The notes: generated by a model not told the origin, from the sequence alone. 45,647 nucleotides of DNA from Candidatus Methylomirabilis sp. (GCA_002634395.1 NSJM01000018.1:1-45647); one strand, 5' to 3'. Shown: positions 23,801-32,043, counted from the stretch's first letter. Translations and numbers: made by a program.

Positions 23801-24861
23801 TTGATGAACCGGTATTCCTTGCGACAGTAATCGTAATAGTCCTTGATGTCCGTACCGGCGCCTTTGAGCAGATCACGGCATCTGAAGGACACGATCCGTC
23901 CGAAGTCGTCCTTGTCTTTGCCGGACAGCAGGTACAGCGGAATGAACCGGTCTCCTTCGCCGCCGCCGGACAGTTTCTGCGGCATGTCCCCCTGACTGGC
24001 GATCACCGTCAGGATGTTGTGATGCTGGGTCGGCAGGACATAGGCCAGCGTCTCCAGAATCTCTTCATCCTCGGCATACGCCGCTGTGCCGGGGATGTGA
24101 CGATCCTGCCAGGATCGGAACTCGTCGATGACAAAGACGATGCCGTCATAGCCGCCCAGCTTGGTGATCTGCTCATAGATCAGCGAGAACCGTTCCTTGA
24201 ATTTCCCCCGCAATCGGCCTTCCGGCAGCTTCGACCTGACCAGTTCCTGCCCGAATTTCTTCACGCCGTACTTGGATCGGAACTGTTCCGGGCTGCATTT
24301 GTGCTCTTGTTCAAAATGGAAGCGCACACCGGCCTTTTCGGGTTCTGTGGTGTCCTTCGCGTACCAGTTGTCGGCAATCTCGGGGGACGTGAGGAGCACC
24401 TTGTCTTTGATGGTCGGGGCAAAGGCCGCGATGCTTTCCCTAATCTGTTCCTCAAAGATCCGCATCAGGCTGTCCGTCTCGCTCGATTCCCCCATCCCGC
24501 GCAGGGAGAACGCGACGGGGAAGAGTTTCGTTTTGGACAGTGCCCCGGCGTAATCCTTCCTGATCTCCTCGTCGGCGAGGGATGTCCAACTCTCCGGCCA
24601 GACCAGCAAGTCCATGAGAGCACCAAGAAAATGGGTTTTCCCCGCGCCGTATTCCGCCTGCACCCAGAACCCTTGTCCCTTGCGGTTGATGACGCATTCA
24701 AAGACCTTCTTGAAATGACTGCGGAGGGATGGGGTGAAGTAATACTGGGACACGGTCTGGCACGCCTTGTCCTTCTGGATCAACTGAGGCAAGGAAGGCG
24801 TCGTCTCCGGTTCCGGTTTGACGGTGATGATCCTGGACAGCTCACGCAAAGACGCGCTCAT
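20797..24861 (-). CDS. brxC: BrxC/DUF6079-like giant P-loop ATPase
   Basis: A 1,354-residue ATPase, the largest protein of the operon. Walker A is AEYGAGKTHFLGALMD near residue 69 and Walker B IVFVIDEFRSWQD near 240; a sensor strand (ILTVIASQGDMPQ) follows. The long C-terminal part is helical, with a CHKCRWTLQC Cys cluster near the end. This is the BrxC/PglY type of BREX ATPase. I prefer the ATG at 24861: AAAGGA precedes it by eight bases; an ATG at 24882 in the same frame would overlap the gene upstream by 17 bases. BrxC proteins are essential for BREX and interact with the methyltransferase and PglZ. The exact family name (BrxC or DUF6079) should be checked by profile. Confidence 0.8.
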   Translation of the reverse strand: MSASLRELSRIITVKPEPETTPSLPQLIQKDKACQTVSQYYFTPSLRSHFKKVFECVINRKGQGFWVQAEYGAGKTHFLGALMDLLVWPESWTSLADEEIRKDYAGALSKTKLFPVAFSLRGMGESSETDSLMRIFEEQIRESIAAFAPTIKDKVLLTSPEIADNWYAKDTTEPEKAGVRFHFEQEHKCSPEQFRSKYGVKKFGQELVRSKLPEGRLRGKFKERFSLIYEQITKLGGYDGIVFVIDEFRSWQDRHIPGTAAYAEDEEILETLAYVLPTQHHNILTVIASQGDMPQKLSGGGEGDRFIPLYLLSGKDKDDFGRIVSFRCRDLLKGAGTDIKDYYDYCRKEYRFIKQFNISLDYFTAIFPFQPRCFDVLRRLTQNAEKHNLPTARSAIRMAWQVLSEPQQLKTKRLMVLSDLIRTDELQKGLNHEHYRDGYQNLQAAIDQLPDLSLAEDESAHARHILETLFLWAVSLPDNQRDGLTPQEVAEASWLSDDAIGATALADQLLNKLVQSGFPIRQEKKTKDSKEVTVYSYETTAAQANPVRLFAPLKKKAKEDVKGQDAKWIESLFWQLPDITPEAQAELGVNGGILYTFQPPDPRTFQDRQEGKPPAYQFPHRSGASTRQVHKVQYTGEVVVANVWRDEFGEEIKNVDQHFRLVYMATLPDKNDDAITGALKDARVAVCRPTALSEETRDALADMIAAEQMKRNCQAPSQSTLREYAEGKRRDAVKAILKCQQDEFRRGKIITQKSYAIPALEVFKSAKDREEDLAGRLLEKSYDTPLFTAKELKKEFTDADARKLYGGLFGKEPAKAEKDAILNFGVGMELVVKSHPTEFKPDSSQALAKIREHIEGRDEVPVSDIKSSFCRAPYALTEAMVTLYLLSLVRTGGHEIAVNPNAKVELVNGKPLPGNRLTAHTLTLCEWNAKLDKAMLGARLVLSVRKGWNDVLPYARMLDDTLKPAKTPDEELERNTQLLAVLAKLKVEIPEVEKGTDGLAAKLGGTVPKPMSVVFARLTGLTASSSYQEFDAAVRESYATKDAFADAHAQYEKARRLRDRAFEVGEAYDYLSGACAIDAAVEFDRNSLIALITFDNLLDNPSLISARIDGFEQWKRRYVHAYRKAHRDYYDGLNAIAKRIEALRPRVIAMNRLNSILELGPPPASTVNAGSDLKQLESATWVCLDAAEPDVAGSHALCHKCRWTLQCVLPQKDYERLDQSVSQGLADRIQRLRDTSIAVILKKAADDSRRADLTHLIEIIQIANADKLVEVITDDLVAFLRRLLQEANIVQESVELGPIIRQIGAIEEDRVDEAMSKLTALLTKAVKDAKAKHGPSKRVRVFLRIDAGEHGGHA

Positions 24862-24865
24862 CGTC

Positions 24866-25336
24866 TCATCCTTTCCCCGCAAATACGTGCTTCACCACAT
24901 CTGGCTCACTGAAGTAGCTCAGCAGTCGGTTCCCGTCGCACACAATCTCGTCCGGCCACTCGGTCTTCTCCGGCATGGCTTCGAGCAGCAGCAGCACCAT
25001 GGCAAAGTCGCCGCAGAACCACTTGTAGAACTCGCTGGTGCCGACGTTGTAGCGGGCGAGCAAGCCCACGGACTTCACGATCAGGACCGTCCTGTTTTCA
25101 GGCGCAGTCGGGATTGCCCGCAACCTCGCCCGCAGCTCACGGGTCAGGTGTGATCGTATCTCCTCATCGTCCGTCGGCAGATTCGCCTCATCGAACAGAT
25201 CGAGCAGGTCCAGGGTTGCGATCTTGACGTGTGCGAGCGCGTCCAGCAGGTCGGCTTCCGCTCCCACCCACAGGACAACGTCCTTGTCCCACGTCCGTTG
25301 CCGGACCACTGTCGTCAGTTCGGATGGTCGCTTCAC
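24866..25336 (-). CDS. Small BREX-operon protein, BrxF-like by position
   Basis: A 156-residue soluble protein. It contains alternating strands and helices (KDVVLWVGAEADLLDALAHV, then ENRTVLIVKSVGLLARYNVG, then DFAMVLLLLEAMPEKTEWPD), resembling a reduced P-loop-type fold without a clear Walker A. BrxF of type 3 BREX has about this size and stands directly before brxC, as here. I infer BrxF from position and size; sequence motifs alone do not prove it. It overlaps the gene upstream by four bases and ends four bases before the ATG of the ATPase. Confidence 0.55.
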   Translation of the reverse strand: MKRPSELTTVVRQRTWDKDVVLWVGAEADLLDALAHVKIATLDLLDLFDEANLPTDDEEIRSHLTRELRARLRAIPTAPENRTVLIVKSVGLLARYNVGTSEFYKWFCGDFAMVLLLLEAMPEKTEWPDEIVCDGNRLLSYFSEPDVVKHVFAGKG

Positions 25337-26172
25337 AGATGCACCTTACGAGTCAGAAACTCATCGGCGGACATGCTGGTTGTCACCTGCTCAAGCTGGT
25401 CCGCCACGACGTACTTGCCCAGGATACCGGCAGTGTTGGCTTCGCGCAGGACGGCACGCACCGCGTCCTCCGACTTGTATCCGAGGAACTTCCAGAACGG
25501 GTCGGCCAGGAGGCGGCGCAGTTCGACGGTACGAGTTCCTTGCCGAGAGAACAGGTGATGCAGCAGAATGAGCAGGGACGTTCCGGCCGGGATGACGGGT
25601 TTCAGGCGATCCGGCTTGCCGCGCGCCCTGTCGAGGAACCCGAGCTTCATCAGGTTCGACTTGAGGCGTTTCCTGGTCTTCTGTGGCGGGACCTCGCCAA
25701 AGAATGTTTTCAGGAACTGGTCGAAGTACTGGGAGGGTATCTGCATCCCGTTTTCGAGGGGATACAGGGCCTCGGCGACGCACGTTCCAATCACAGGCTC
25801 GGCGGTGACGTAGAGGTATCGCAGGATGTCCGTTTCGATACGCTCGTCACCGTATGCGACCCAGACTCGTCTCGCCAAACCGTCCAACCCGTCCGGGAAG
25901 AACCATCGAATGATCGACTGGGCATAACGCACGCGAGTCTCCATGCTGTTTTGGCCCAGTTGCTTGACGAGGGACTCCTGAAGCTCAGTGAGGGTGCTTA
26001 CGCTCAGGGATGCCCTTACGGCAAGCAGCCCTTCGCTGAAGAGAACATCCTGAATAGTCTTGCGGTCAAGAACCTTCACGAGGCTCGCAGATTCGGCAGC
26101 GCAGGCGACCTGTCCATCCGTAGCGAGTGGGACATCCTGCCAGAGTTGAGTCTGAGCGGACTGCTCAGCCAC
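25333..26172 (-). CDS. First gene of the BREX operon, BrxA-like?
   Basis: A 279-residue, helix-rich soluble protein without catalytic motifs I recognise. Patterns include RNA/DNA-binding-like basic helices (PPQKTRKRLKSNLMKLGFLD) and a repeated winged-helix look (LRRLLADPFWKFLGYKSEDA, then VRAVLREANTAGILGKYVVA). BrxA (DUF1819) proteins are small helical DNA-binding factors and also occur in type 3 BREX, so BrxA-like is my best guess, not a firm call. I chose GTG 26172 because GGAGGA stands six bases before it; the frame is open to 26247, but those extra codons lie in an IS-end-like repeat (26202-26249). It ends with a four-base overlap onto the next gene. Confidence 0.5.
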   Translation of the reverse strand: MAEQSAQTQLWQDVPLATDGQVACAAESASLVKVLDRKTIQDVLFSEGLLAVRASLSVSTLTELQESLVKQLGQNSMETRVRYAQSIIRWFFPDGLDGLARRVWVAYGDERIETDILRYLYVTAEPVIGTCVAEALYPLENGMQIPSQYFDQFLKTFFGEVPPQKTRKRLKSNLMKLGFLDRARGKPDRLKPVIPAGTSLLILLHHLFSRQGTRTVELRRLLADPFWKFLGYKSEDAVRAVLREANTAGILGKYVVADQLEQVTTSMSADEFLTRKVHL

Positions 26173-26201
26173 ACCCTGTCCTCCCGGTCTGCTCACCGGC
26201 A

Positions 26202-26249
26202 TGGGTCCTTTTTGCTTTATCACGGCGGATTCCATTTGTATTGTCAAAA
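26202..26249. repeat. IS21-like terminal repeat remnant, copy B
   Basis: Same sequence and orientation as 9511-9558. On the minus strand it offers TTGACA (26246-26241) ahead of the BREX operon, with a weak -10 (CGTGAT after 17 bases, or TGATAA after 19), so the repeat may also supply the operon promoter. Confidence 0.55.
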
Positions 26250-27044
26250 CGACTCGGTGGTCAGAAGTGTAGGAAGGCTATTTTCACTTGTCAATGGATA
26301 TTGTGCATCGAAAGGCAGGGGCTGGTGGTGCAGTTGAGTAAGTGAAGATGGGTCGGCAGCCGCTCTCTTGAGAAATCCAAGCGTTATATTTCCGGATTTG
26401 CGTGGCGCGAGCTTTCGATGGCGGCCTTGCACTTGCCAGCTAAAGTCCCGGATGAGTGAGGAGATCCAGGATCACCGACAGGCCTCGATGACACAGATGA
26501 TCCGTAACTACTTGAAAAGAGTGGTAACCCGTCAGAAATTCGATCTCAATATGTGGCCCTATGGCACCTCGAACTGACCATCCCCTATTTCCGGGACTGT
26601 GGCGGCGCAACAGATCCAACTGCGTGCCCCTCGAGGCTGCAGCCTCTCGACGGTCTTCTGCGAGTCTCCAGCCAACGACAGGCGAAGTGGACACCCCTCA
26701 GACGCTTGGCCTACTCACGCCCCCGACATTATCACGACACCATCTTCAACTAGCCGAGTGCAGGTTACGGGGGTGTAACCTACACCCGGCTCGATGGCAG
26801 ACTCGGGTTCTCCCGAGTGCTGATGATCTCCACTCTGGAGCCTCACGTGCGGCTCTCAGGGGGCCTCCAAATGATCGCTTCGAGCCGGCGCCGATCAACG
26901 GGGTCCTAGCCTTCATCCCTGACGGAGGGGCATCCGAATTACATGCGAAGCTGCATACTGCGGTGCAACAGAACCAGCATTGCTATATTGACACAGAGGG
27001 ACCGCGATAGAAAACTTCTCCGCGATGAGCAACTGGCTTGCTAC
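26250..27044. other. 795-bp gap without a recognisable gene
   Basis: Open frames here (for example 26561-27010 plus and 26440-26694 minus) lack ribosome sites and known motifs. The stretch around 26841-26867 (CCTCACGTGCGGCTCTCAGG) recalls the domain IV edge of group II introns, but no other intron part is visible. The gap separates two minus-strand operons and marks the left border of the AT-richer block. Confidence 0.4.
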
Positions 27045-28088
27045 CTAGATTATCGAAAGCGGCCCTAGGGGCAGCAGATGCATCTCTCCGATCCCTTCTG
27101 TATATTTTTCTGGCATCTGAAACCCGCGCGGGGTGGGATATACGATTTGAATGTCCTCCACGAAAGAACGAAAAATGCCGACCGCGACCGCCTGCATCTT
27201 ACTTCCTGTTGGTGAAATGAGAAGCCGCTCGGTTACTCCGTGCTTGGCATAGAGTGTCTGTAGACAAGCGAGTGTTTCTCGGTAGTCGAGCGTGCTGATC
27301 TGGTGCCTCTCAGTATTCTGGATTTGGTCAAGATGGTTAACCTGCGCGATTGCCTTCTGTCGCCATTGATTATGAGAACCGGGCGGGACGCCCTCAATGA
27401 ATGTGTATCGTGAAGGCTGAAGTTCAGCCCGGAGTGCCGTTAACAGATGTTCGTCAAGAGCCGGAAATGTTATGAGCCGAGTCTGGACTCCAGCGGGCGC
27501 GTAGGAGGATAGCTCAGGAACAAGGGTAACTCCAAAGACCCCAGAAGAAAGAAAGAAAATTGAAAAAGTTGGGTCGGACTCAGACTTGGCCAGTTTCGCC
27601 TTAGCTTCTTTCTCACTCGGTGGGTAATGCTGCGCCTCTACATAGGCGACAAAACAATTCGCAAATCCTTCGGGACGCCTTCTGAGTGCCACAAGGGTCT
27701 GAACAATCAGAAGACGCGACATTCCCGATATATCTATAAAAATGCGTCCGCGATACGCAGACAATGAATCTATCAGGACGCTACCAAATCCCGCTGGCTC
27801 TTGCCGGTTGTAGGTTAATTCAGCAATCGGCAGGTGTGCTGCTTGGCAGATTCTTCGGATATCGTCAGCCTTGTTCTCTGGAATAAAGGGCTCGTAGAGT
27901 ATCAGTACTACATGACAGGGTGATCCCTTCAGCACTGCACTTTTCAAAACCGCGAGCGCTCGTTCCTCAAAGCCCGCACATACTACAAGACAGTCTTCCG
28001 AATAAAGCGTGAACGCTTTGACCGTTTGCAGCTCTGGTTTTTGTATAGCTGCAAGTACTTCGTCAGGTGTCCGGACTAAAAAGTTCAT
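27045..28088 (-). CDS. GFEER-motif Rossmann/CARF-like protein of a candidate defence operon
   Basis: A 347-residue soluble protein I cannot assign to a named family. The N-terminal half has a strand plus GFEERAL at residues 39-45 (VVCAGFEERALAVL), then VVLILYEPFIPENK, then RIFIDISGMSRLLIVQTLVA (119-138). The C-terminal part has LLISPTGSKMQAVAVGIFRS, a glycine-serine loop after a strand like those of nucleotide-sensing CARF or Rossmann domains. It has no membrane segment or nuclease motif. It overlaps the kinase-ATPase gene by four bases (ATGA), so the two are translated together. A sensor or effector role is inferred from context. Confidence 0.6.
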   Translation of the reverse strand: MNFLVRTPDEVLAAIQKPELQTVKAFTLYSEDCLVVCAGFEERALAVLKSAVLKGSPCHVVLILYEPFIPENKADDIRRICQAAHLPIAELTYNRQEPAGFGSVLIDSLSAYRGRIFIDISGMSRLLIVQTLVALRRRPEGFANCFVAYVEAQHYPPSEKEAKAKLAKSESDPTFSIFFLSSGVFGVTLVPELSSYAPAGVQTRLITFPALDEHLLTALRAELQPSRYTFIEGVPPGSHNQWRQKAIAQVNHLDQIQNTERHQISTLDYRETLACLQTLYAKHGVTERLLISPTGSKMQAVAVGIFRSFVEDIQIVYPTPRGFQMPEKYTEGIGEMHLLPLGPLSII

Positions 28089-30598
28089 TCCGCAGGGCTC
28101 TCCAGTTGTAGAGGAAGTTGGTCTCCCGCGTCGACCTGCTGTTTGTCATACCTGTCTGCATCATCGGAGCTCTTTAATCTCAGCTTTTGCTCGAAGCTTT
28201 TCGGATGTAAGAGGAATGTTTCGAATTCATCCGGCTCAAGCTCAATCGAATCGCGCATGCTGAACGTGAGGTTAAAGTGAGGGATCAGAAAACGCCGAAG
28301 GTATAGACGCGGAACCACATTACCGCGGCGGCTCTTGCCACGAAAGTCCTCGATGAATACCGAGTATCGAAGTAATTCATCGTAATACTGTCGCGCCTGA
28401 TTCGACAGGGAAAACGGTTCGTATGGTTCGATGCGTGTTGCCTGTTTTGGCGGAGTTTCTGATTCGTTCTTTGAATCGAGATACTTCATATGTGAGTTCG
28501 ATACGTTCCCAAAAGCCTCCACGATGGCAACGAGCTGCTCTCCGCTCTGCGGGATGTCTCGCAGATTTTTGAGAAATCCACCCGCGGCCTCCCGAATGGC
28601 TTTATTCTGAGTCTTCTCGGAAATTCTGAATCCTCCCTCAGCCTTCACCAGTTCTTGAGGTCCACCACTTAGCCTGACCATGTTTCCAACCAAACCAATT
28701 AGGTAGTGGATATCGCCGCTGCATAGCTTGCAAAGCGTTTCCTTACCCCAAAATAGAGGTTTTTTGTTTCCACGAATCTGACGTGCCAAGTCATTATTGT
28801 TTTGTGCAGGATTACTCCCAACAAGATCAACCAACTCTCGAGCGGGGAAATTGGTCTTGCTCTCGGCAAGGCGTCGCCGAAATACATCTTCGATGAACGT
28901 TAGCTTCGGACTCTCTTCACCGTGAAGATAGACCAGCCCCAAATTGTGGAGGATGAACTCTCTGTTCTCAACGTATATTTTGCCGTCAATATCGTCCTTT
29001 GCAAACGAGACCGGGCTCTCAGTTGAGAGCTTGAAGAAGCAAACAGGCGTTCGCTGCATGAATACCCGGTTCAGGCTGGTCTGCAATTGCTTGGTAACCT
29101 TTGGAGAAGAGTAATCATCAATGAAGAAGTAAAACGGTCGTCTACGAGTAAAAGAAAGGTAGTTGCTCAACACCCCACACGCCTTGACCAAAACTTCAGG
29201 TCCGAAGCATCTTCGTATGGAACGCTTCTGATCATTCGCAAACCGGTGACGCTCCATTGCCTTCAAACGTTCCTTGTTTAGACTCGCTATGAGCGACTTG
29301 AACGTTGCATAACCCGGTGACTGAGGTGGGGTAATGTCAAGGGTCATCCATAGAATCTCGGACACTTTCGACTCGACCAAACTGAATTCATCAGTAAAAT
29401 AATGCCTGGACCAGGCCTCCAATGAATCCAAGAGCTTCGATAACAGCGTTGCTGTAATGAAGTGAATGGGAATATCGAGTGCCGCGTCACGAGTTGGAAC
29501 CGCATAGCGCGGGAAGCTAAAGTAGAGATCATCACAACGATAGTAAACGCCAAGGTAGCGTATTTGATCAGGAACGGCCTCCTCTATGTGCAGTTTATGA
29601 TCGAGGCTAAGGCTTCGAAAAACCGTCGTCTTTCCGCAACCGCGTGGCCCAGTTACAACAACATTATTCTGACTTTCTATCTCGGCAAGCCCTAGAAAGC
29701 GTTCTGAGTAGAGAGCGCGAAGCAACGCAGGAACTTCTCCGATTTGCTCACAACTAAGAAAGTCGAATGGGCTGAGCAAGCTAGTTGATTCCTGTGCGGC
29801 GGCACGATCAAAATCGTCATCCAACTGTTTTAGACGTTCGAAAAGTTCGGGTGGTCGTCTCGCCAAAGGATCCAGCGTTAAGTCCGTTTCTACGAGATGG
29901 CGAGCCAGGAAATTATTCCGAAGAGCGTGGAAAATGAATTTATCCTTCGGGCTACACGCTGGATACTTCACCAACTGCAAGAGCTGCGCAAGAATATCAG
30001 CAAGTTGCTGGTAATCATCTTTAAACCGTTGATCGCTTGTTGCCTCCGCTACTCCGAAGTCTGTAACACGGAAGACATATCGAGGCCCTTGTAGATCATA
30101 TGAAGATCGGTCTTCGACCAAGATATTTCCAGCGTGAAGGTCGCCATGCCTAACCTCACGAAGGGCCATTTCGTGAAAGAGATTGAGCATCGTCCCCAAC
30201 CAATTCATGATTAGGGGCACAGTGATAACGTCAGGGCTCCTTTTTAAAAACTCTCGGAGGCATGGTCCTTCGACAAACTCAGAGATGAGAACAGCGCAGT
30301 CGATCCCTGTGGCATCGTCACGCCACTCTTGGATGTCCTCGAACTTGACGACTATCGGACTCCGTAGCGCATCTGCCTTATGGACTTCCGCCCGCCAGAG
30401 TTCATTTCCTTCAGAATCGTGCAGCAGGTTAGAACGCGGTATAATTTTGCAAGCGAGGTCACGTTTTAGGCTTTGCGAGCGTGCACGAAACAGGTGGGCG
30501 TTGTTTCCGCTGTTTACCCAGTCGACAACGGTTACATCGGGCCGACTTGGAATCGCCTTATTGATGAAGTAATTTCTATCAGGAAGATTCGCGCGCAC
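28085..30598 (-). CDS. Protein kinase fused to an ORC/Cdc6-like P-loop ATPase
   Basis: An 837-residue two-part protein. Residues about 20-260 are a Ser/Thr-type kinase with an apparently active site: Lys in RDLACKII near 48, RHGDLHAGNIL catalytic loop near 150, VTDFGVAE metal motif near 180. Residues about 285-830 are a STAND/ORC-like ATPase: VVVTGPRGCGKTTVF near 317, Walker B FYFFIDDYS near 493, then a sensor region and a helical C-terminus. Kinases in defence include PglW (BREX type 2), Stk2 and the MADS kinase; this fusion differs in carrying its own ATPase. It starts one base after the methyltransferase stop and overlaps the GFEER gene. The switch-and-signal role is inferred. Confidence 0.75.
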   Translation of the reverse strand: MRANLPDRNYFINKAIPSRPDVTVVDWVNSGNNAHLFRARSQSLKRDLACKIIPRSNLLHDSEGNELWRAEVHKADALRSPIVVKFEDIQEWRDDATGIDCAVLISEFVEGPCLREFLKRSPDVITVPLIMNWLGTMLNLFHEMALREVRHGDLHAGNILVEDRSSYDLQGPRYVFRVTDFGVAEATSDQRFKDDYQQLADILAQLLQLVKYPACSPKDKFIFHALRNNFLARHLVETDLTLDPLARRPPELFERLKQLDDDFDRAAAQESTSLLSPFDFLSCEQIGEVPALLRALYSERFLGLAEIESQNNVVVTGPRGCGKTTVFRSLSLDHKLHIEEAVPDQIRYLGVYYRCDDLYFSFPRYAVPTRDAALDIPIHFITATLLSKLLDSLEAWSRHYFTDEFSLVESKVSEILWMTLDITPPQSPGYATFKSLIASLNKERLKAMERHRFANDQKRSIRRCFGPEVLVKACGVLSNYLSFTRRRPFYFFIDDYSSPKVTKQLQTSLNRVFMQRTPVCFFKLSTESPVSFAKDDIDGKIYVENREFILHNLGLVYLHGEESPKLTFIEDVFRRRLAESKTNFPARELVDLVGSNPAQNNNDLARQIRGNKKPLFWGKETLCKLCSGDIHYLIGLVGNMVRLSGGPQELVKAEGGFRISEKTQNKAIREAAGGFLKNLRDIPQSGEQLVAIVEAFGNVSNSHMKYLDSKNESETPPKQATRIEPYEPFSLSNQARQYYDELLRYSVFIEDFRGKSRRGNVVPRLYLRRFLIPHFNLTFSMRDSIELEPDEFETFLLHPKSFEQKLRLKSSDDADRYDKQQVDAGDQLPLQLESPAE

Positions 30599-30599
30599 G

Positions 30600-31742
30600 T
30601 TAGTTTCGCTGGAAGATAAGGAAATGCTCTGTCTTTACACCTCGGCACTCCCGGCGAGTTCGACGTACGTCTGGAATGTCGTCGGTAATGACTTTGCGGA
30701 GACGCAGCGATGGCGCCTTTTGGTTCATTAGCGTAACGACTATTTCGGACGGATGCGCTTTGAAGCTGCGCCTCACCTCCTCACCAACAATGAAAACACA
30801 GTAGCCTCCGCGGTGAAGCCCACTCTCCAAGTTTGTCGCGAGACTCATGATTCCCTCTATGAAAGCCTTTCGCCGTTGAGTCACATCGTTGTCCTCGTTT
30901 TCCGCCAAACTGGGGTCAATAAACCACAGCCTGAGACGGTTATCTCGACCATAATCCAGCGCGTTCATATAGGGCGGGCTTGTTATAAGAGCATCGAATC
31001 TCTGGGGCAGTTCGAGCTCTTCTACTGGGCTCTGGCAAAAAGTCGCACCTACCCGGCAAAGCTTGGAGAAGCGCTTGTAGGTTCGGTGCACTTTGGCAAG
31101 CAAACGGGGCTTCAACTCGCGGTATGCGTACATCTCGGGAAACTTCATTCGGGAATACTTCTTGCTGCGAAGATATGGCACGAGATGACTGCTGGGATAA
31201 GAGAGAAAGCCTGGACGCTGGTGGTGGAGGATTCCGAGGAAACAAGCCATTAGGAATTCGTTGCCAGGTTGTCGAGCCACCGTTGCGAAGCGTAGTGCGC
31301 TGCGCAGTGTATCGGGGTGAAAAAACCGTCGCACCCAATGAGGGACTGAACGCAGGTCTGGTTGTGGAAGGGCCTCGGCCTCCAATAAAGCTTTCTCGGC
31401 ACTGTTAAGCGCAGCATGCAAGGTTCGTGGCGGTGAGAGCTTCGCCTGCGAGAGTATGCGCGCATAGGGGCTTATATCCGCAGCGAATGCGCGACGTCCG
31501 CGGATTACTGCCTCCAACGGAATCGTGCCGGCACCAGCAAATGGGTCCACAACCAGGTCGCCTCGCCTCGAGTATTGCTCGATCAGATCACCTGCAATGC
31601 TGCTCTTGATCTTGCCGATATAAGGGGCCAGTTGGTGTAGCGAACATTCGACGTGAGCACAAGGTTCCTTCCACCATCGAGGGGCAGGCTCCATTCGAAC
31701 CGTTCCCAGGTAGTTCTGATTCAGCCTGGTGTTCATAGTCAC
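30600..31742 (-). CDS. DNA amino-methyltransferase (TSPPY type)
   Basis: A 380-residue SAM-dependent methylase. Motif I LVVDPFAGAGTIPLEAV lies near residue 65, with the acidic strand AFAADISPYA after it, and motif IV is LITSPPYMNALDYG near 253. SPPY in place of NPPY/DPPY points to N4-cytosine methylation, although this is not certain. There is no separate recognition subunit and no nuclease gene next to it. It is the first gene of a three-gene operon with the kinase-ATPase and GFEER proteins, so it probably marks self DNA for that system. Codon use is as AT-rich as its neighbours, which suggests joint transfer. Confidence 0.82.
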   Translation of the reverse strand: MTMNTRLNQNYLGTVRMEPAPRWWKEPCAHVECSLHQLAPYIGKIKSSIAGDLIEQYSRRGDLVVDPFAGAGTIPLEAVIRGRRAFAADISPYARILSQAKLSPPRTLHAALNSAEKALLEAEALPQPDLRSVPHWVRRFFHPDTLRSALRFATVARQPGNEFLMACFLGILHHQRPGFLSYPSSHLVPYLRSKKYSRMKFPEMYAYRELKPRLLAKVHRTYKRFSKLCRVGATFCQSPVEELELPQRFDALITSPPYMNALDYGRDNRLRLWFIDPSLAENEDNDVTQRRKAFIEGIMSLATNLESGLHRGGYCVFIVGEEVRRSFKAHPSEIVVTLMNQKAPSLRLRKVITDDIPDVRRTRRECRGVKTEHFLIFQRN

Positions 31743-31799
31743 GAAGAGGGGACCAGAAGAGGGATCATAGCAGTGGCTCCACCCGGTTAGACAGAAAAA

Positions 31800-31960
31800 G
31801 TACTTTCGTTAAGTGTTGAACTGCGATGAGTGGTTCCTGCGTGACCGTTTCATGGCGTCTGCTCCTTTCAATGGACCTCATGGCCGTTACTATAGAGCAG
31901 TTCATCCACTTACGCAGGCCCAATTTCGTGTCCAAAAAAGCGAGACCACCTCTGAAAGAC
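31800..31960 (-). mobile_element. 5' end remnant of an IS3-family element
   Basis: On the minus strand a possible left end (TGGACACGAAATTGGGCC...) is followed by AAAGGAG and ATG 31853. The first codons, MKRSRRNHSSQFN, are the standard start of IS3-family OrfA (IS407/IS2-like group); the frame then stops at 31809-31811 after 14 codons. The rest of the element is gone. The 31743-31799 gap shows nothing. Confidence 0.6.
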
Positions 31961-32043
31961 GTCTAATGCCCATGCGTGCGGCCTCGGATTCCAATGCGAC
32001 CTGGAGTTCACGGGCCTGGTCGGCCGGCATGTCAATACGGTGA

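Noticed and set aside
23338-24912. Long plus-strand open frame opposite the BrxC-like gene
   Set aside because: Arg/Gln/Leu-rich antisense shadow of a GC-rich gene with no motifs; the minus-strand gene has Walker motifs and operon context.
26760-26880. Group II intron-like CCTCACGTGCGGCTCTCAGG segment
   Set aside because: No GTGYG start, reverse transcriptase or domain V/VI hairpin is visible nearby.
26561-27010. Open frame of 149 codons in the gap before the kinase operon
   Set aside because: No ribosome site, no recognised domain, Pro/Arg/Ser-rich composition.
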